Part shown: one piece after another, positions 1 to 7,227 of the stretch | Position numbering within the stretch: position 1 is the first letter of the stretch | Layout: each line of letters begins with the position of its first letter | DNA from: CAMDWQ01 sp964543965 | GTDB taxonomy: Bacteria > Omnitrophota > Gorgyraeia > 2-02-FULL-51-18 | Reading direction: 5' to 3' | Assembly: GCA_964543965.1 (NCBI GenBank) | Contig: CAZJAX010000051.1 | Location: forward strand, 1 to 12,721 | Length of the DNA stretch: 12,721 bases | The notes under the pieces: generated by a model | Told to the model about the DNA's origin: nothing | The model's database searches: none | The model's input: only the letters and a program-made list of their open reading frames with translations | Position numbers and translations under genes: made by a program

Positions 1-865
1 GCGCGGCATCCATAAAACGCGCCTTTCCGATGACCGCGGTTATGGGAAATCCGTTGCCCATCCCTTTTCCGAGAACCATCATGTCGGGCTCGACGCCGTA
101 AAGCGTGTGGAGGCCCGCCGTCTTGAGCCTGAACCCTGAAGAAGTCTCGTCGAATATGAGCACGGCGCCTATCTTGTCGGCGACGGCGCGCACACCCTTT
201 AAAAACTCGACGTCCGCCTCCTGATGACGGCGCACCTCGGTGATGATGACGCCGATCTCATTCGGATTCATTTCCGCGATGGCTTCAAGCTCTTTCAAAG
301 AGCCCATATTGAACGGGATCGAAGTGCCTTTCAGCGCGCGCGGCACGCCGGCCGGTTTGAGGCCCGGCAGAAGCTGGCCGTCGAGGTTGCCTGAGTCGGC
401 GATATTAGCGGATAAGTACCAGTCGCCCCATCCGTGATAGCCGCAGAATGCGACCTTGTCTTTCTTGGAAGCAGCGCGTGCGATGCGCACGGCAACGGCG
501 CAAGCTTCACCGCCGGTACGCGCAAATCTCGCCATCTGAGCCCAGGGATGCAGCCGGATCAGCTTTTCGGCGAGCTCGACCTCTTCATAGCAATTCAGCG
601 TGCTCATGTTGCCGTCGTCGATGGCGCGCTTCACCGCAGCGTTGACCTTATCGTCGGCATAACCGAGCACGCAGGAACCGATGCCCATGATGCTCATATC
701 ATAATAATGATTGCCGTCCATGTCCCAGATCTCGACACCCTTGGCTTTCTTGTAATAGGACGGCCAGAGATCCGGCAAGAACATTTCCGAGCGCTTCGAA
801 AGCAGCTGGTTGCCCCCGGGAATGATCTTTTTAGCCTTTTTCCACAACTCGGCTCCGCTGTTCAT
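1..865 (-). CDS. Class III (glutamate-1-semialdehyde type) aminotransferase, 3' end cut by window edge
   Basis: The first 288 codons are visible; the gene runs off the left edge with no stop, and families of this type are about 420-440 residues, so roughly a third is missing. Visible PLP fold-I class III marks are TGGEACAVAVR (residues 117-127), GYHGWGDW (142-149), the FDE cofactor aspartate motif (238-240) followed by GFR (244-246), and VLGKGMG with the likely Schiff-base Lys267. It resembles hemL-like enzymes, but the setting among sugar-nucleotide genes argues for amination (or a mutase reaction) on a sugar or on a small group attached to it, not haem synthesis; the substrate is not known. 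The start is ATG at 865, inside an ATGA overlap with the pseC stop, with AGGAG about seven bases upstream. It is the last visible gene of the operon. Confidence 0.9.
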   Translation of the reverse strand, partial: MNSGAELWKKAKKIIPGGNQLLSKRSEMFLPDLWPSYYKKAKGVEIWDMDGNHYYDMSIMGIGSCVLGYADDKVNAAVKRAIDDGNMSTLNCYEEVELAEKLIRLHPWAQMARFARTGGEACAVAVRIARAASKKDKVAFCGYHGWGDWYLSANIADSGNLDGQLLPGLKPAGVPRALKGTSIPFNMGSLKELEAIAEMNPNEIGVIITEVRRHQEADVEFLKGVRAVADKIGAVLIFDETSSGFRLKTAGLHTLYGVEPDMMVLGKGMGNGFPITAVIGKARFMDAA

Positions 866-2028
866 CTCTGGCTCCTCTTCTTCAATTTGAGAACGATGTC
901 TTTGACCGCTCGGACGACGTACCGCCTCTCGGAATCTTTAAGGTCGGGATAGATGGGAATGGAAACGGCGCGTTGGTAATAATTTTCAGCCACGGGAAAA
1001 TCTCCGGGCTTGCAGCCGTATTTCCGGTATGCCGGCTGAGTATGAAGCGGGATGTAGTGCACTTGCGCGTCGATCCCGCGTTTTTTAAGCTCGTCAAAAA
1101 CAACGCCTCGATCTGCCGTCAAGCGGCCTAGCTCGAAACGCAGGACATAAAGATGGTACGCTGCTTTGACCGCGTCATCCGACGGCGGCCGCTGAACCTC
1201 GCTCACGTTTTTGAACTCACGGTCATAAAACGACGCTATTTGCCGGCGCTTTTGGATAAAGGAATCCAAGCGCTTCATCTGCACAATGCCCAAAGCGCAC
1301 TGTATGTCCGTGATGCGGTAGTTGAACCCGATGTCCGAGATCTCGTAGCGCCAGCCCTCTTTTTTGACCATGCCGTGCGAGCGGAGCACGAGCATTTTTT
1401 CATACACGTCGCGGCGGTTGGTGGTGATGGCGCCCCCCTCTCCCGTCGTGATGGCCTTGACCGGATGAAAACTGAACACGCACGCATCCGCATGCGCGGC
1501 CGATCCGACTTTGAGCCAGCGGTTCCCGGCGCGGTAGGACGCGCCGAGCGCATGGCAGGCGTCCTCGACGACGGCCGCTTTCTTTTTGGCGGCGAGGCGC
1601 GCTATTTTTTCCATGTCGCACGGATGACCGGCGAAATGCACCGGAGCGATGATCCTGGTCTTGGAGTCGGCAGCATCGAAAGCGTTGGCCGGATCAAGAT
1701 TGAGAGTCTCTGGAGATATGTCGGCAAACTTTAAGCCGGCGCCGCAGTAGACCGCGCCTGCCGCCGTCGCCGAAAATGTCAGCGGAGTCGTAACGAGATC
1801 GGTCTTGGGTTTCAGGCCCAGAGCCAGATACGCCAAATGAAGCGCCGCGGTACCGTTGCAAACCGCGACCGCGTACTTCGCGCCGGTATAAGCGGTCAGG
1901 CGGTCCTCGAACTCCCGGACCAGGGGTCCTTGAGTGATGCGCGGCGACTTGAGGGCGCGCGTGACGGCGCGGATCTCTTCGGAGCCCAGCGTTTGCTTGC
2001 CGTATGGGATGCGTTTCATTTTAGACAT
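862..2028 (-). CDS. pseC: PseC-type UDP-4-keto-6-deoxy sugar 4-aminotransferase (DegT/DnrJ/EryC1 family)
   Basis: The 388-residue protein is full length for the family. The N-terminus IPYGKQTLGSEEIRAV with SPRITQGPLVREFE is typical of PseC. VVEDACHA (153-160) supplies the PLP-pyridine aspartate D156 and FSFHPVK (185-191) the Schiff-base Lys191, followed by TTGEGG. PseC moves an amino group from glutamate to C4 of the 4-keto sugar made by PseB, giving UDP-4-amino-4,6-dideoxy-N-acetyl-beta-L-altrosamine, in the cytoplasm. pseB lies about 7 kb upstream in the same operon, which supports the assignment although the two are usually adjacent. Two starts are possible: ATG at 2028, which overlaps the wbqC-like gene by 8 bases, or the in-frame ATG three codons later at 2019. 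The stop overlaps the next ATG (ATGA). Confidence 0.88.
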   Translation of the reverse strand: MSKMKRIPYGKQTLGSEEIRAVTRALKSPRITQGPLVREFEDRLTAYTGAKYAVAVCNGTAALHLAYLALGLKPKTDLVTTPLTFSATAAGAVYCGAGLKFADISPETLNLDPANAFDAADSKTRIIAPVHFAGHPCDMEKIARLAAKKKAAVVEDACHALGASYRAGNRWLKVGSAAHADACVFSFHPVKAITTGEGGAITTNRRDVYEKMLVLRSHGMVKKEGWRYEISDIGFNYRITDIQCALGIVQMKRLDSFIQKRRQIASFYDREFKNVSEVQRPPSDDAVKAAYHLYVLRFELGRLTADRGVVFDELKKRGIDAQVHYIPLHTQPAYRKYGCKPGDFPVAENYYQRAVSIPIYPDLKDSERRYVVRAVKDIVLKLKKRSQR

Positions 2029-2731
2029 GGGACTTTCTGCCCTTTCTGACCGCTTCCAGCGCTTCGGCCTGAGATTGATTCATCACGAGATCCACCGCCG
2101 ACATGAACGGCGCAAAGGCGCCGTGAAGCTGCGGATATTCCGCAGGCGCATACTCGTGATACAAGAGCTCGATGCCGTTGTCCCCAGCCAAAACCGCGTC
2201 TTCTTCAAGGTATTCGCGTGAGCCGGCCGGCGAAAGATATTTTCCGGCGCCGACGGCTTTGCAGATATCCAGCAGGAGCTCGCTTCGCTTGCCGGAGACC
2301 GGAAGGCTTGAACTGCGCACGGTTTTCCGCCTGATCCCCAGGCTGCCCGCCAGCCACTCGATGAGATCGATATTCAAATCGGAAAGCTTTTCGTGCTTTT
2401 TACCGGCGATAGCCTGAAAGCCTTCGCTTACGGTCTTATAGTGAGGCGCCCTGGAGTAAGCCGCGCGGAGACTGGCCGCGTGCTTTCTTCCGAAGTCCTG
2501 CGCCTGGTCGATTAACGTGTCGCATATCTTTTGTTCCCGCAGGCCTTTCGAAAGCACCGGTACCGTCAGCATCAACTCGCCCTCCCGGGCTTTAATACGG
2601 TTCCTCTGCTGCCACGAGCGCTTGGCAAACTGTACGGAGTCCAGATACACAAACACATCGCACCGATCCATGAGATCAAAGTATCCGACCCACGGCAGGT
2701 AAGTCGGCTGCATGATCACGGCGGTCGTCAT
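2021..2731 (-). CDS. WbqC-family protein
   Basis: 236 residues matching the whole WbqC-like family. The N-terminal signature is clear: QPTYLPWVGYFDLM (residues 8-21) and LDSVQFAKRSWQQRNRI (30-46), with a polar C-terminal half. WbqC-family proteins occur in O-antigen, glycopeptide and other polysaccharide gene clusters; their biochemical role is not settled, and roles in making or transferring amino-acid or acyl substituents on sugars have been suggested. No signal peptide or membrane segment is seen, so it is probably cytoplasmic. The ATG at 2731 is three bases after the stop of the propeller gene; its Shine-Dalgarno is weak, so translation is probably coupled. It ends 8 bases inside pseC. 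Confidence 0.85.
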   Translation of the reverse strand: MTTAVIMQPTYLPWVGYFDLMDRCDVFVYLDSVQFAKRSWQQRNRIKAREGELMLTVPVLSKGLREQKICDTLIDQAQDFGRKHAASLRAAYSRAPHYKTVSEGFQAIAGKKHEKLSDLNIDLIEWLAGSLGIRRKTVRSSSLPVSGKRSELLLDICKAVGAGKYLSPAGSREYLEEDAVLAGDNGIELLYHEYAPAEYPQLHGAFAPFMSAVDLVMNQSQAEALEAVRKGRKSHV

Positions 2732-2734
2732 CGT

Positions 2735-3640
2735 TCAGGCTTCTACGGCGTAGCAGATGCCGTGTTTACCGTACTCATCGCCGTTGTAAAACAGATGTTT
2801 TTTGCCTTGGTGACTCACCACGCAGGGATAGGCCGCCATTTTGGCGTCTGGACCGCCGGGCGTGAGCTCAAGACCCGCGCGCTCGTCCAGGCGCGTCCAA
2901 TCAAGACCGTTCTTGGATTCGGCGTAGCCGATGCGGTAATCCTCCCCTTTATACGCGTACCACATCTTATAAAGCCCGCCTTCTTTGATGACCGAGGGCC
3001 GCGCCAGCGCGTGCTCACCGCGGGCCAGCGGGATGCAGACCCGGCCCGTCCTCATCCAGTGCAGACCGTCGCGGGATTCGGCGTATTTGATGTCGTAATA
3101 GGGGTAAGTCTCCGCGCCGCGCGCTTCCCATTTTTCCCCGGACACGTACCACATCCGCCAAGCGCCCTCTTCGCGCAGGATGCTTAAAGTGGCTGTAAGG
3201 AACGGGTCGACGGCGTTCCTCTCCAGGATAGGCGCGCGCGAATGCCTCTTGAAAGATTTCCCGCCGTCTTCGCTGACCGCCAGTCCTGTAAAAAGCTGCA
3301 TGCGGACAGTCGCGCTGCGGGACCAGCCGGCGTAAAAAAGAAATTTTTTACCGCCTACCGTCTCCACGTGCGTCGGCGTCACGCCGCTCTCGTCGAATGC
3401 GCCGAGCTCGCCGTTCTTCAAGACAGGTTCTCGGGTCATCATGAGTGTTTCGGAAGGACGCTTAAGATCGATCTCGGCAAAACCCGTCTGAGAGCGGTTG
3501 TGATCATCGCGGCCGCAGAAATAGATCCGGTAAACATCGCCTCCGACGTGCTCGGCTGTCGGTACCGCCATATACCCCGATCGCATCCACCAAAGCGAGG
3601 TGTCAGGCTTGAGAATGAGGCCCTGCTTTTTCCACGGCAT
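2735..3640 (-). CDS. Five-bladed beta-propeller glycosidase-like protein (GH43/GH32/GH130-clan fold)
   Basis: The 301-residue protein shows recurring blade motifs: LAVSEDGGKSF (120-130), YAESRDGLHW (186-195) and YAESKNGLDW (239-248), plus paired KMWYAY and RMWYVS strands, as in five-bladed propeller glycosidases and phosphorylases. Candidate acidic residues are D83/E84 (FDESG), D145 (AVDPF) and E169 (SGEKW), but I cannot assign a catalytic pair. There is no signal peptide, so a cytoplasmic role is likely, for example on a sugar nucleotide or lipid-linked glycan instead of an external polysaccharide; a non-enzymatic sugar-binding role is also possible. Such genes are seen in polysaccharide clusters with nonulosonic acid genes, where their function is not known. 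The ATG at 3640 lies four bases from the preceding stop, with GGGGA about nine bases upstream. Confidence 0.75.
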   Translation of the reverse strand: MPWKKQGLILKPDTSLWWMRSGYMAVPTAEHVGGDVYRIYFCGRDDHNRSQTGFAEIDLKRPSETLMMTREPVLKNGELGAFDESGVTPTHVETVGGKKFLFYAGWSRSATVRMQLFTGLAVSEDGGKSFKRHSRAPILERNAVDPFLTATLSILREEGAWRMWYVSGEKWEARGAETYPYYDIKYAESRDGLHWMRTGRVCIPLARGEHALARPSVIKEGGLYKMWYAYKGEDYRIGYAESKNGLDWTRLDERAGLELTPGGPDAKMAAYPCVVSHQGKKHLFYNGDEYGKHGICYAVEA

Positions 3641-3644
3641 CGCG

Positions 3645-4310
3645 TCAGATCCCCTTCAGCTGGTCGCTGGTTTTTGGGAAAAGTTCGGTCGAGCGGCTGG
3701 CATAAACCTCTTTTTCCTTGGTATCTTTGAGAAGCAGAGAGCCTGCGCCGATCACGCACTCGCGCCTCACCGTGATGTGGTCGCGCAGCGTCGCGTTGAC
3801 GCCGACAAAACAGTAAGGCTCGATAACGACGCCGCCCGACACGACAATGTGCGAAGCCAGAAAGCAATGATCCCCGATGGAGGCGTGGTGGCCGATGTGA
3901 TTGCCGCTCCACAGGATGACATCGCTTCCTATCGCCGCGAAGGGCTGGATCACGTTGTTTTCAAATATAAACGTGTTGTCGCCGATCTTAAGATCCGGCC
4001 AGGTCGTCGCCTTCGAAGAGACGTAGGAGATCAGCTCATAGCCTTTCTTCTTGGCGAGGACGTATTTCTCGGCGCGCAGCTTGTTCACGTTCTTGTAGCT
4101 CAGCGCCACAAACATCCCGAAGTCTTTGGCGGGGAACATTTTTTCGATCTCGTCAAAAGCGACAAGCGGCAGCCCTGAGACCGTACTCTCCTTGATGTAT
4201 TCGCGGTCCGCGGTATGGGCAACGACTTCGTACGAGGAATCGTGCGTCAGATAAAAACGGACGACATCCGCCAGCTCTCCGGTACCGAACAGAACGATTT
4301 TTTTCTTCAT
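3645..4310 (-). CDS. NeuD/PglD-type sugar acetyltransferase (left-handed beta-helix)
   Basis: 221 residues with the two-part layout of this family: an N-terminal Rossmann-like PglD_N domain (IVLFGTGELADVVRFYL, residues 5-21) that binds the UDP sugar, then hexapeptide repeats from about residue 105 (IGDNTF, IGSDVI, IGDHCF, VIEPYC, VRRECV) that form the acetyl-CoA-binding left-handed helix. IGHHASIGDHC (139-149) aligns with the catalytic-His stretch of PglD, with His141 in the catalytic position. Members N-acetylate a 4-amino UDP-sugar (PglD, PerB) or O-acetylate sialic acid (NeuD). No GNAT-type PseH is seen in the window, so this enzyme is a candidate for the 4-N-acetylation between PseC and PseG; that is inference. 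The ATG at 4310 has GGGGA just upstream and follows the preceding gene by six bases. Confidence 0.85.
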   Translation of the reverse strand: MKKKIVLFGTGELADVVRFYLTHDSSYEVVAHTADREYIKESTVSGLPLVAFDEIEKMFPAKDFGMFVALSYKNVNKLRAEKYVLAKKKGYELISYVSSKATTWPDLKIGDNTFIFENNVIQPFAAIGSDVILWSGNHIGHHASIGDHCFLASHIVVSGGVVIEPYCFVGVNATLRDHITVRRECVIGAGSLLLKDTKEKEVYASRSTELFPKTSDQLKGI

Positions 4311-4316
4311 GGTCCC

Positions 4317-4940
4317 CTACTTGTAAAGGTACGTGGTGTATTCGTAAAGCCCGTAATCGTGGCGAAATGTAAAATTGCGCGTCACCTCTTTCGAGAGGAA
4401 GGACGCCAGTTCGTCAAAGTCCAGGTGAAACGCCTCTTTGCGCTTCCAGTCCGCCTGGCCCGACATCACGTTGAACGCCGCGCCGCGTTTGGCGCGGGCA
4501 AACACGATCCTGACCTGCTGCTTCAGAAGCGAGAACATCTCGCTCTGGCTCAGGCTGCGCTTCTGCGTGTATACGCCGTTCATCACGGCATAGTCGAACA
4601 CCGGAAGCTTTTTCGGCTCCTTGAGAATATCCAGGCAGAAATACCGGTTGCGCGGATACTTTCTCCGGGACAGATCGATGAAGGCCTTGGAAAGATCCAG
4701 GCCCAGATATTCGACGCCGGAGTATTTCTTTTTTTTCATATATTCGTAAAGATGGGAGGAGCCGCATCCGAAATCCAGAAGCTTGGCTCCGCGCAAAGGC
4801 CTTGGCAGAAGGTCGAGCATCACCTTGTAGCGCGTCTCGGCATCTTTCAGACGCGGCCAATCGACGCCCAGATGAGTATCGCCATGCTTCTCCAGGCATT
4901 TTTCATAATGTGTCACGATGTCGATATAACGCCCGCTCAT
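4317..4940 (-). CDS. Class I SAM-dependent methyltransferase
   Basis: A 207-residue single-domain protein. Motif I is LLDFGCGSSHLYEYM (54-68), the acidic end of strand 2 is YLGLDLS (78-84), and FCLDIL (101-106) and FDYAVMNGV (115-123) follow at the expected spacing for motifs II-IV. The length is typical of small O- or N-methyltransferases; the acceptor cannot be read from the sequence. Its place between pseG and the acetyltransferase suggests that it methylates the nonulosonic acid or a neighbouring sugar of the glycan. The ATG at 4940 is strongly supported by AGGAGGG about five bases upstream, and it forms an ATGA overlap with the pseG stop. Confidence 0.85.
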   Translation of the reverse strand: MSGRYIDIVTHYEKCLEKHGDTHLGVDWPRLKDAETRYKVMLDLLPRPLRGAKLLDFGCGSSHLYEYMKKKKYSGVEYLGLDLSKAFIDLSRRKYPRNRYFCLDILKEPKKLPVFDYAVMNGVYTQKRSLSQSEMFSLLKQQVRIVFARAKRGAAFNVMSGQADWKRKEAFHLDFDELASFLSKEVTRNFTFRHDYGLYEYTTYLYK

Positions 4941-6022
4941 ACAGCCCTCCTGTGTTCCGCCTTCACCAAAACCGCCTCGCGGAGAACGCGCTCTAAACCC
5001 CGGCCGTCCACGAGCTTTTTCCCGGCCGATGCCATCGCCTGCCGTTCCTTAAAATTATTCAATAGGCCTGCCGCCGCCTGCGCGATCGTTTGCTCCTGAA
5101 CCGCGCTGCCCATGCCGAGATGCTTTATCGAGCCCTTAGCCGCAAAGAGCGCTGTCAGGCGGTCCTCTTCCTCGTGCTGCGCCAGACTGATCCCCGGCGT
5201 TCCTGTCGCCGCCAGCTCATACTTGGTCAAGCCGCCTGAAATCACGGCCGCGTCGCACCAGAGCATGAGCGCCGCCATGTCCGGAGGCGTTTCCAAAATC
5301 TCAAAGCGCTCTCCTGGCGCCGCACTCTTCAAAGCGCTCTTCAGATCTCCGGAGAAAGCCGCGCCCGCGACGATTTTGACCCTCCAGTCCTGCGACGCTC
5401 CCGCCAGAGCGCTGACCGCCTTGAGCGTCAGCCGGCCGGGATCCGAACCGCCCATCGTGATCAGAATGCGGTCCGCCTTCTCCCGGATAACCCGTTCTTT
5501 TTTAGCCGCGATCTGGAATTCCTCCCGGAAAATAAAATAGTCGGGTCCGAGAAAAAGACGCGCCCTCTCGGTTCTGGACGCCGCGGCTCTATCCGCGCCG
5601 ACATACGGCACGACGAGCGAGTCGTAATAAATTCCTTCGCCGTAGGGGCCGTCCAGCGCCGCGACCGGCCGTGCGGCATTTTTCAGGATCTCGGTATAGC
5701 GCGCGTAGCCGCGGATGTTTTCCCGCGTCTCGGCGTTGTCGAGGTCGAGAATGACGCCTGCGGCATCCTTTTCATCGGCCAAGGCCGCAATAAAATGCGC
5801 CTCATCCTCCCAATTACGCTCCTCGCCTGTCATGAAATTCAGCGGCGCAAAACCCGCTTTTTTTAAGTAATCAAGCGCTGCCGGTTCCGCATTTTTTAGA
5901 ACGATCAAAGGGCTGTAGCCTTTTTTTTCAAGTCCGGCCGCCAACGCCGCGGCGCGAGCCAAATGCCCCATCCCTAAACTGGCTCCGCCATCGGCACGAA
6001 CGATGACGCTCGGCTTATTCAT
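4937..6022 (-). CDS. pseG: PseG-type UDP-2,4-diacetamido-2,4,6-trideoxy-beta-L-altropyranose hydrolase
   Basis: The 361-residue protein has a GT-B-like fold. The N-terminus carries the family signature: RADGGASLGMGHLARA (9-24) with His20 in the position of the catalytic His of the GxGHxxR motif. The C-terminal half has ILITMGGSDP (186-195) and ISGGLTKYELAATGTPGISL (261-280), which form the UDP-binding site. PseG removes UDP from the diacetamido-altrose intermediate, giving the free sugar used by PseI. It is longer than the short Campylobacter form (about 270 residues) and ends in a basic tail. It shares 4-base ATGA overlaps with the methyltransferase genes on both sides. A related UDP-sugar hydrolase specificity cannot be ruled out, but pseB, pseC and a NeuB-family synthase nearby make this the best call. 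Confidence 0.85.
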   Translation of the reverse strand: MNKPSVIVRADGGASLGMGHLARAAALAAGLEKKGYSPLIVLKNAEPAALDYLKKAGFAPLNFMTGEERNWEDEAHFIAALADEKDAAGVILDLDNAETRENIRGYARYTEILKNAARPVAALDGPYGEGIYYDSLVVPYVGADRAAASRTERARLFLGPDYFIFREEFQIAAKKERVIREKADRILITMGGSDPGRLTLKAVSALAGASQDWRVKIVAGAAFSGDLKSALKSAAPGERFEILETPPDMAALMLWCDAAVISGGLTKYELAATGTPGISLAQHEEEDRLTALFAAKGSIKHLGMGSAVQEQTIAQAAAGLLNNFKERQAMASAGKKLVDGRGLERVLREAVLVKAEHRRAV

Positions 6023-7227
6023 CGCGATACCGGAGCGCCCGGCTGCCAGCGGATCGCGTCGACGATGGAGGCATTCAAAAGCCCCAACCCCTCGACCTGG
6101 GAGGCTATCTGCCAGTTATAGTTGGGCGAACACAGCACGAATATTTTAGGCGCCGGATCGGCCGCGTCAAAAGCAGGTCCCATCACAGGAAAAACAAAAC
6201 CGTCGTGCGGCAGCCCCCGTTTTTGCGCGCCGTTATCGACGAGGCGCGGCTTGACTCCCGTCTTTGAAGAAAACGCCGCGCCGAAAGAAGTCGCAAATTC
6301 GTTGGCGCCCCAGAAATACACCTGCGTCCTGGGTCCCGATTCGCGGACGAGAGCGGCCAGGTGCTCAGAGAGAAGGTCGCTTTTAAGCTTTCTCTCCTCC
6401 ATGATCTTGGCGGCCTTTGCGTAAGCAGCTTTGTTGTCTGCGGGGCCGTCTGCGGATATCTTGAGCTCGGCCGGCGCGCCGTTTTTTTCAGCCACGACGG
6501 AAAAACCGAAGTTCCGGCTCGCTTCATGAGCGTTGAGCTCGAGAATGGAAAACCCGCAGCTGTGGATGCAGCGCGCTAAAAGCGCCGGCGTGAAATGAAG
6601 CAGATGTTCGTGGTTCAAGGACTCCGAGGGGTGCGTGCGGAAATTAGGCACCTCGAGGATGAGGCGGCCGCCTTCATTCAGAAGGCCGCGCGCAGCGGCG
6701 AGCCATCCGCGGGCGTCGGCGATGTGTTCAAGCACGTAGTAGCTGGCCACAGCATCGAAGGAGGTCTCGGCCCTTGTCGCGGATGACACGAATTCCCGCC
6801 GAACCGCTCCCCCGTCCGACGGAAGAACGTCGCAGCCTTCGGCGCGGTACCCCTCGGCGATGAGATCTTCGCAGAAATGACCCAAGTTCGCGCCGATCTC
6901 TAGGATCGAAGCGCCGGGCTTCAGATACTTGCGGATGACCGCCATCCTTTTTTCAGCATCATAGTCAGGCCGGATATCGGCCGTGTCTGATTTCAGAGTA
7001 AAGGAGTCTTTGTAATAGTCCTCGAGAAATTTTTCCTCGGGCACCGATTCCTCGAAAACGAACCCGCAGACGCGGCAAAGCGCGTCTTTCATTTTCATTT
7101 CAAAGCGGAAGTTGACCGTGGGCCACACATACGCGCGGACTCCCAGCGTCTCGGAATCTGCCGAACCGCAGACATCGCACTTTTTTTTGGTCCAGACGGA
7201 CGTTTTCAGCGGACGCGGGTCATCCAC
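6019..7227 (-). CDS. Zinc-binding C-methyltransferase-like SAM methyltransferase (TylC3-type architecture)
   Basis: 402 residues, the usual length of three-domain sugar C-methyltransferases. The N-terminal zinc site is C17-x2-C20 and C51-x2-C54 (CDVC, CRVC). The SAM domain has ILEIGANLGHF (108-118), YYVLEHI (163-169) and LILEVPNF (189-196), then NHEHLLHFTPALL (205-217), typical of this family. The C-terminal domain (about 280-400) contains a Rossmann-like VYFWGANEFATSF. Characterised relatives C-methylate 4-keto NDP-deoxysugars; here the 4-keto product of PseB is a possible acceptor, which is inference, and the C-terminal substrate motifs differ from those I recall for TylC3. Translation begins at GTG (7227), because the nearby ATG is in another frame; it overlaps the preceding gene by 8 bases. 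It ends in an ATGA overlap with pseG. Confidence 0.82.
   Translation of the reverse strand: MDDPRPLKTSVWTKKKCDVCGSADSETLGVRAYVWPTVNFRFEMKMKDALCRVCGFVFEESVPEEKFLEDYYKDSFTLKSDTADIRPDYDAEKRMAVIRKYLKPGASILEIGANLGHFCEDLIAEGYRAEGCDVLPSDGGAVRREFVSSATRAETSFDAVASYYVLEHIADARGWLAAARGLLNEGGRLILEVPNFRTHPSESLNHEHLLHFTPALLARCIHSCGFSILELNAHEASRNFGFSVVAEKNGAPAELKISADGPADNKAAYAKAAKIMEERKLKSDLLSEHLAALVRESGPRTQVYFWGANEFATSFGAAFSSKTGVKPRLVDNGAQKRGLPHDGFVFPVMGPAFDAADPAPKIFVLCSPNYNWQIASQVEGLGLLNASIVDAIRWQPGAPVSR

Noticed and set aside
4215..5099. Long plus-strand open frame (294 codons) opposite pseG and the second methyltransferase
   Set aside because: It runs antisense to two well-supported genes, shows no family motifs and has the Arg/His/Ala-rich composition of an antisense shadow in GC-rich DNA.
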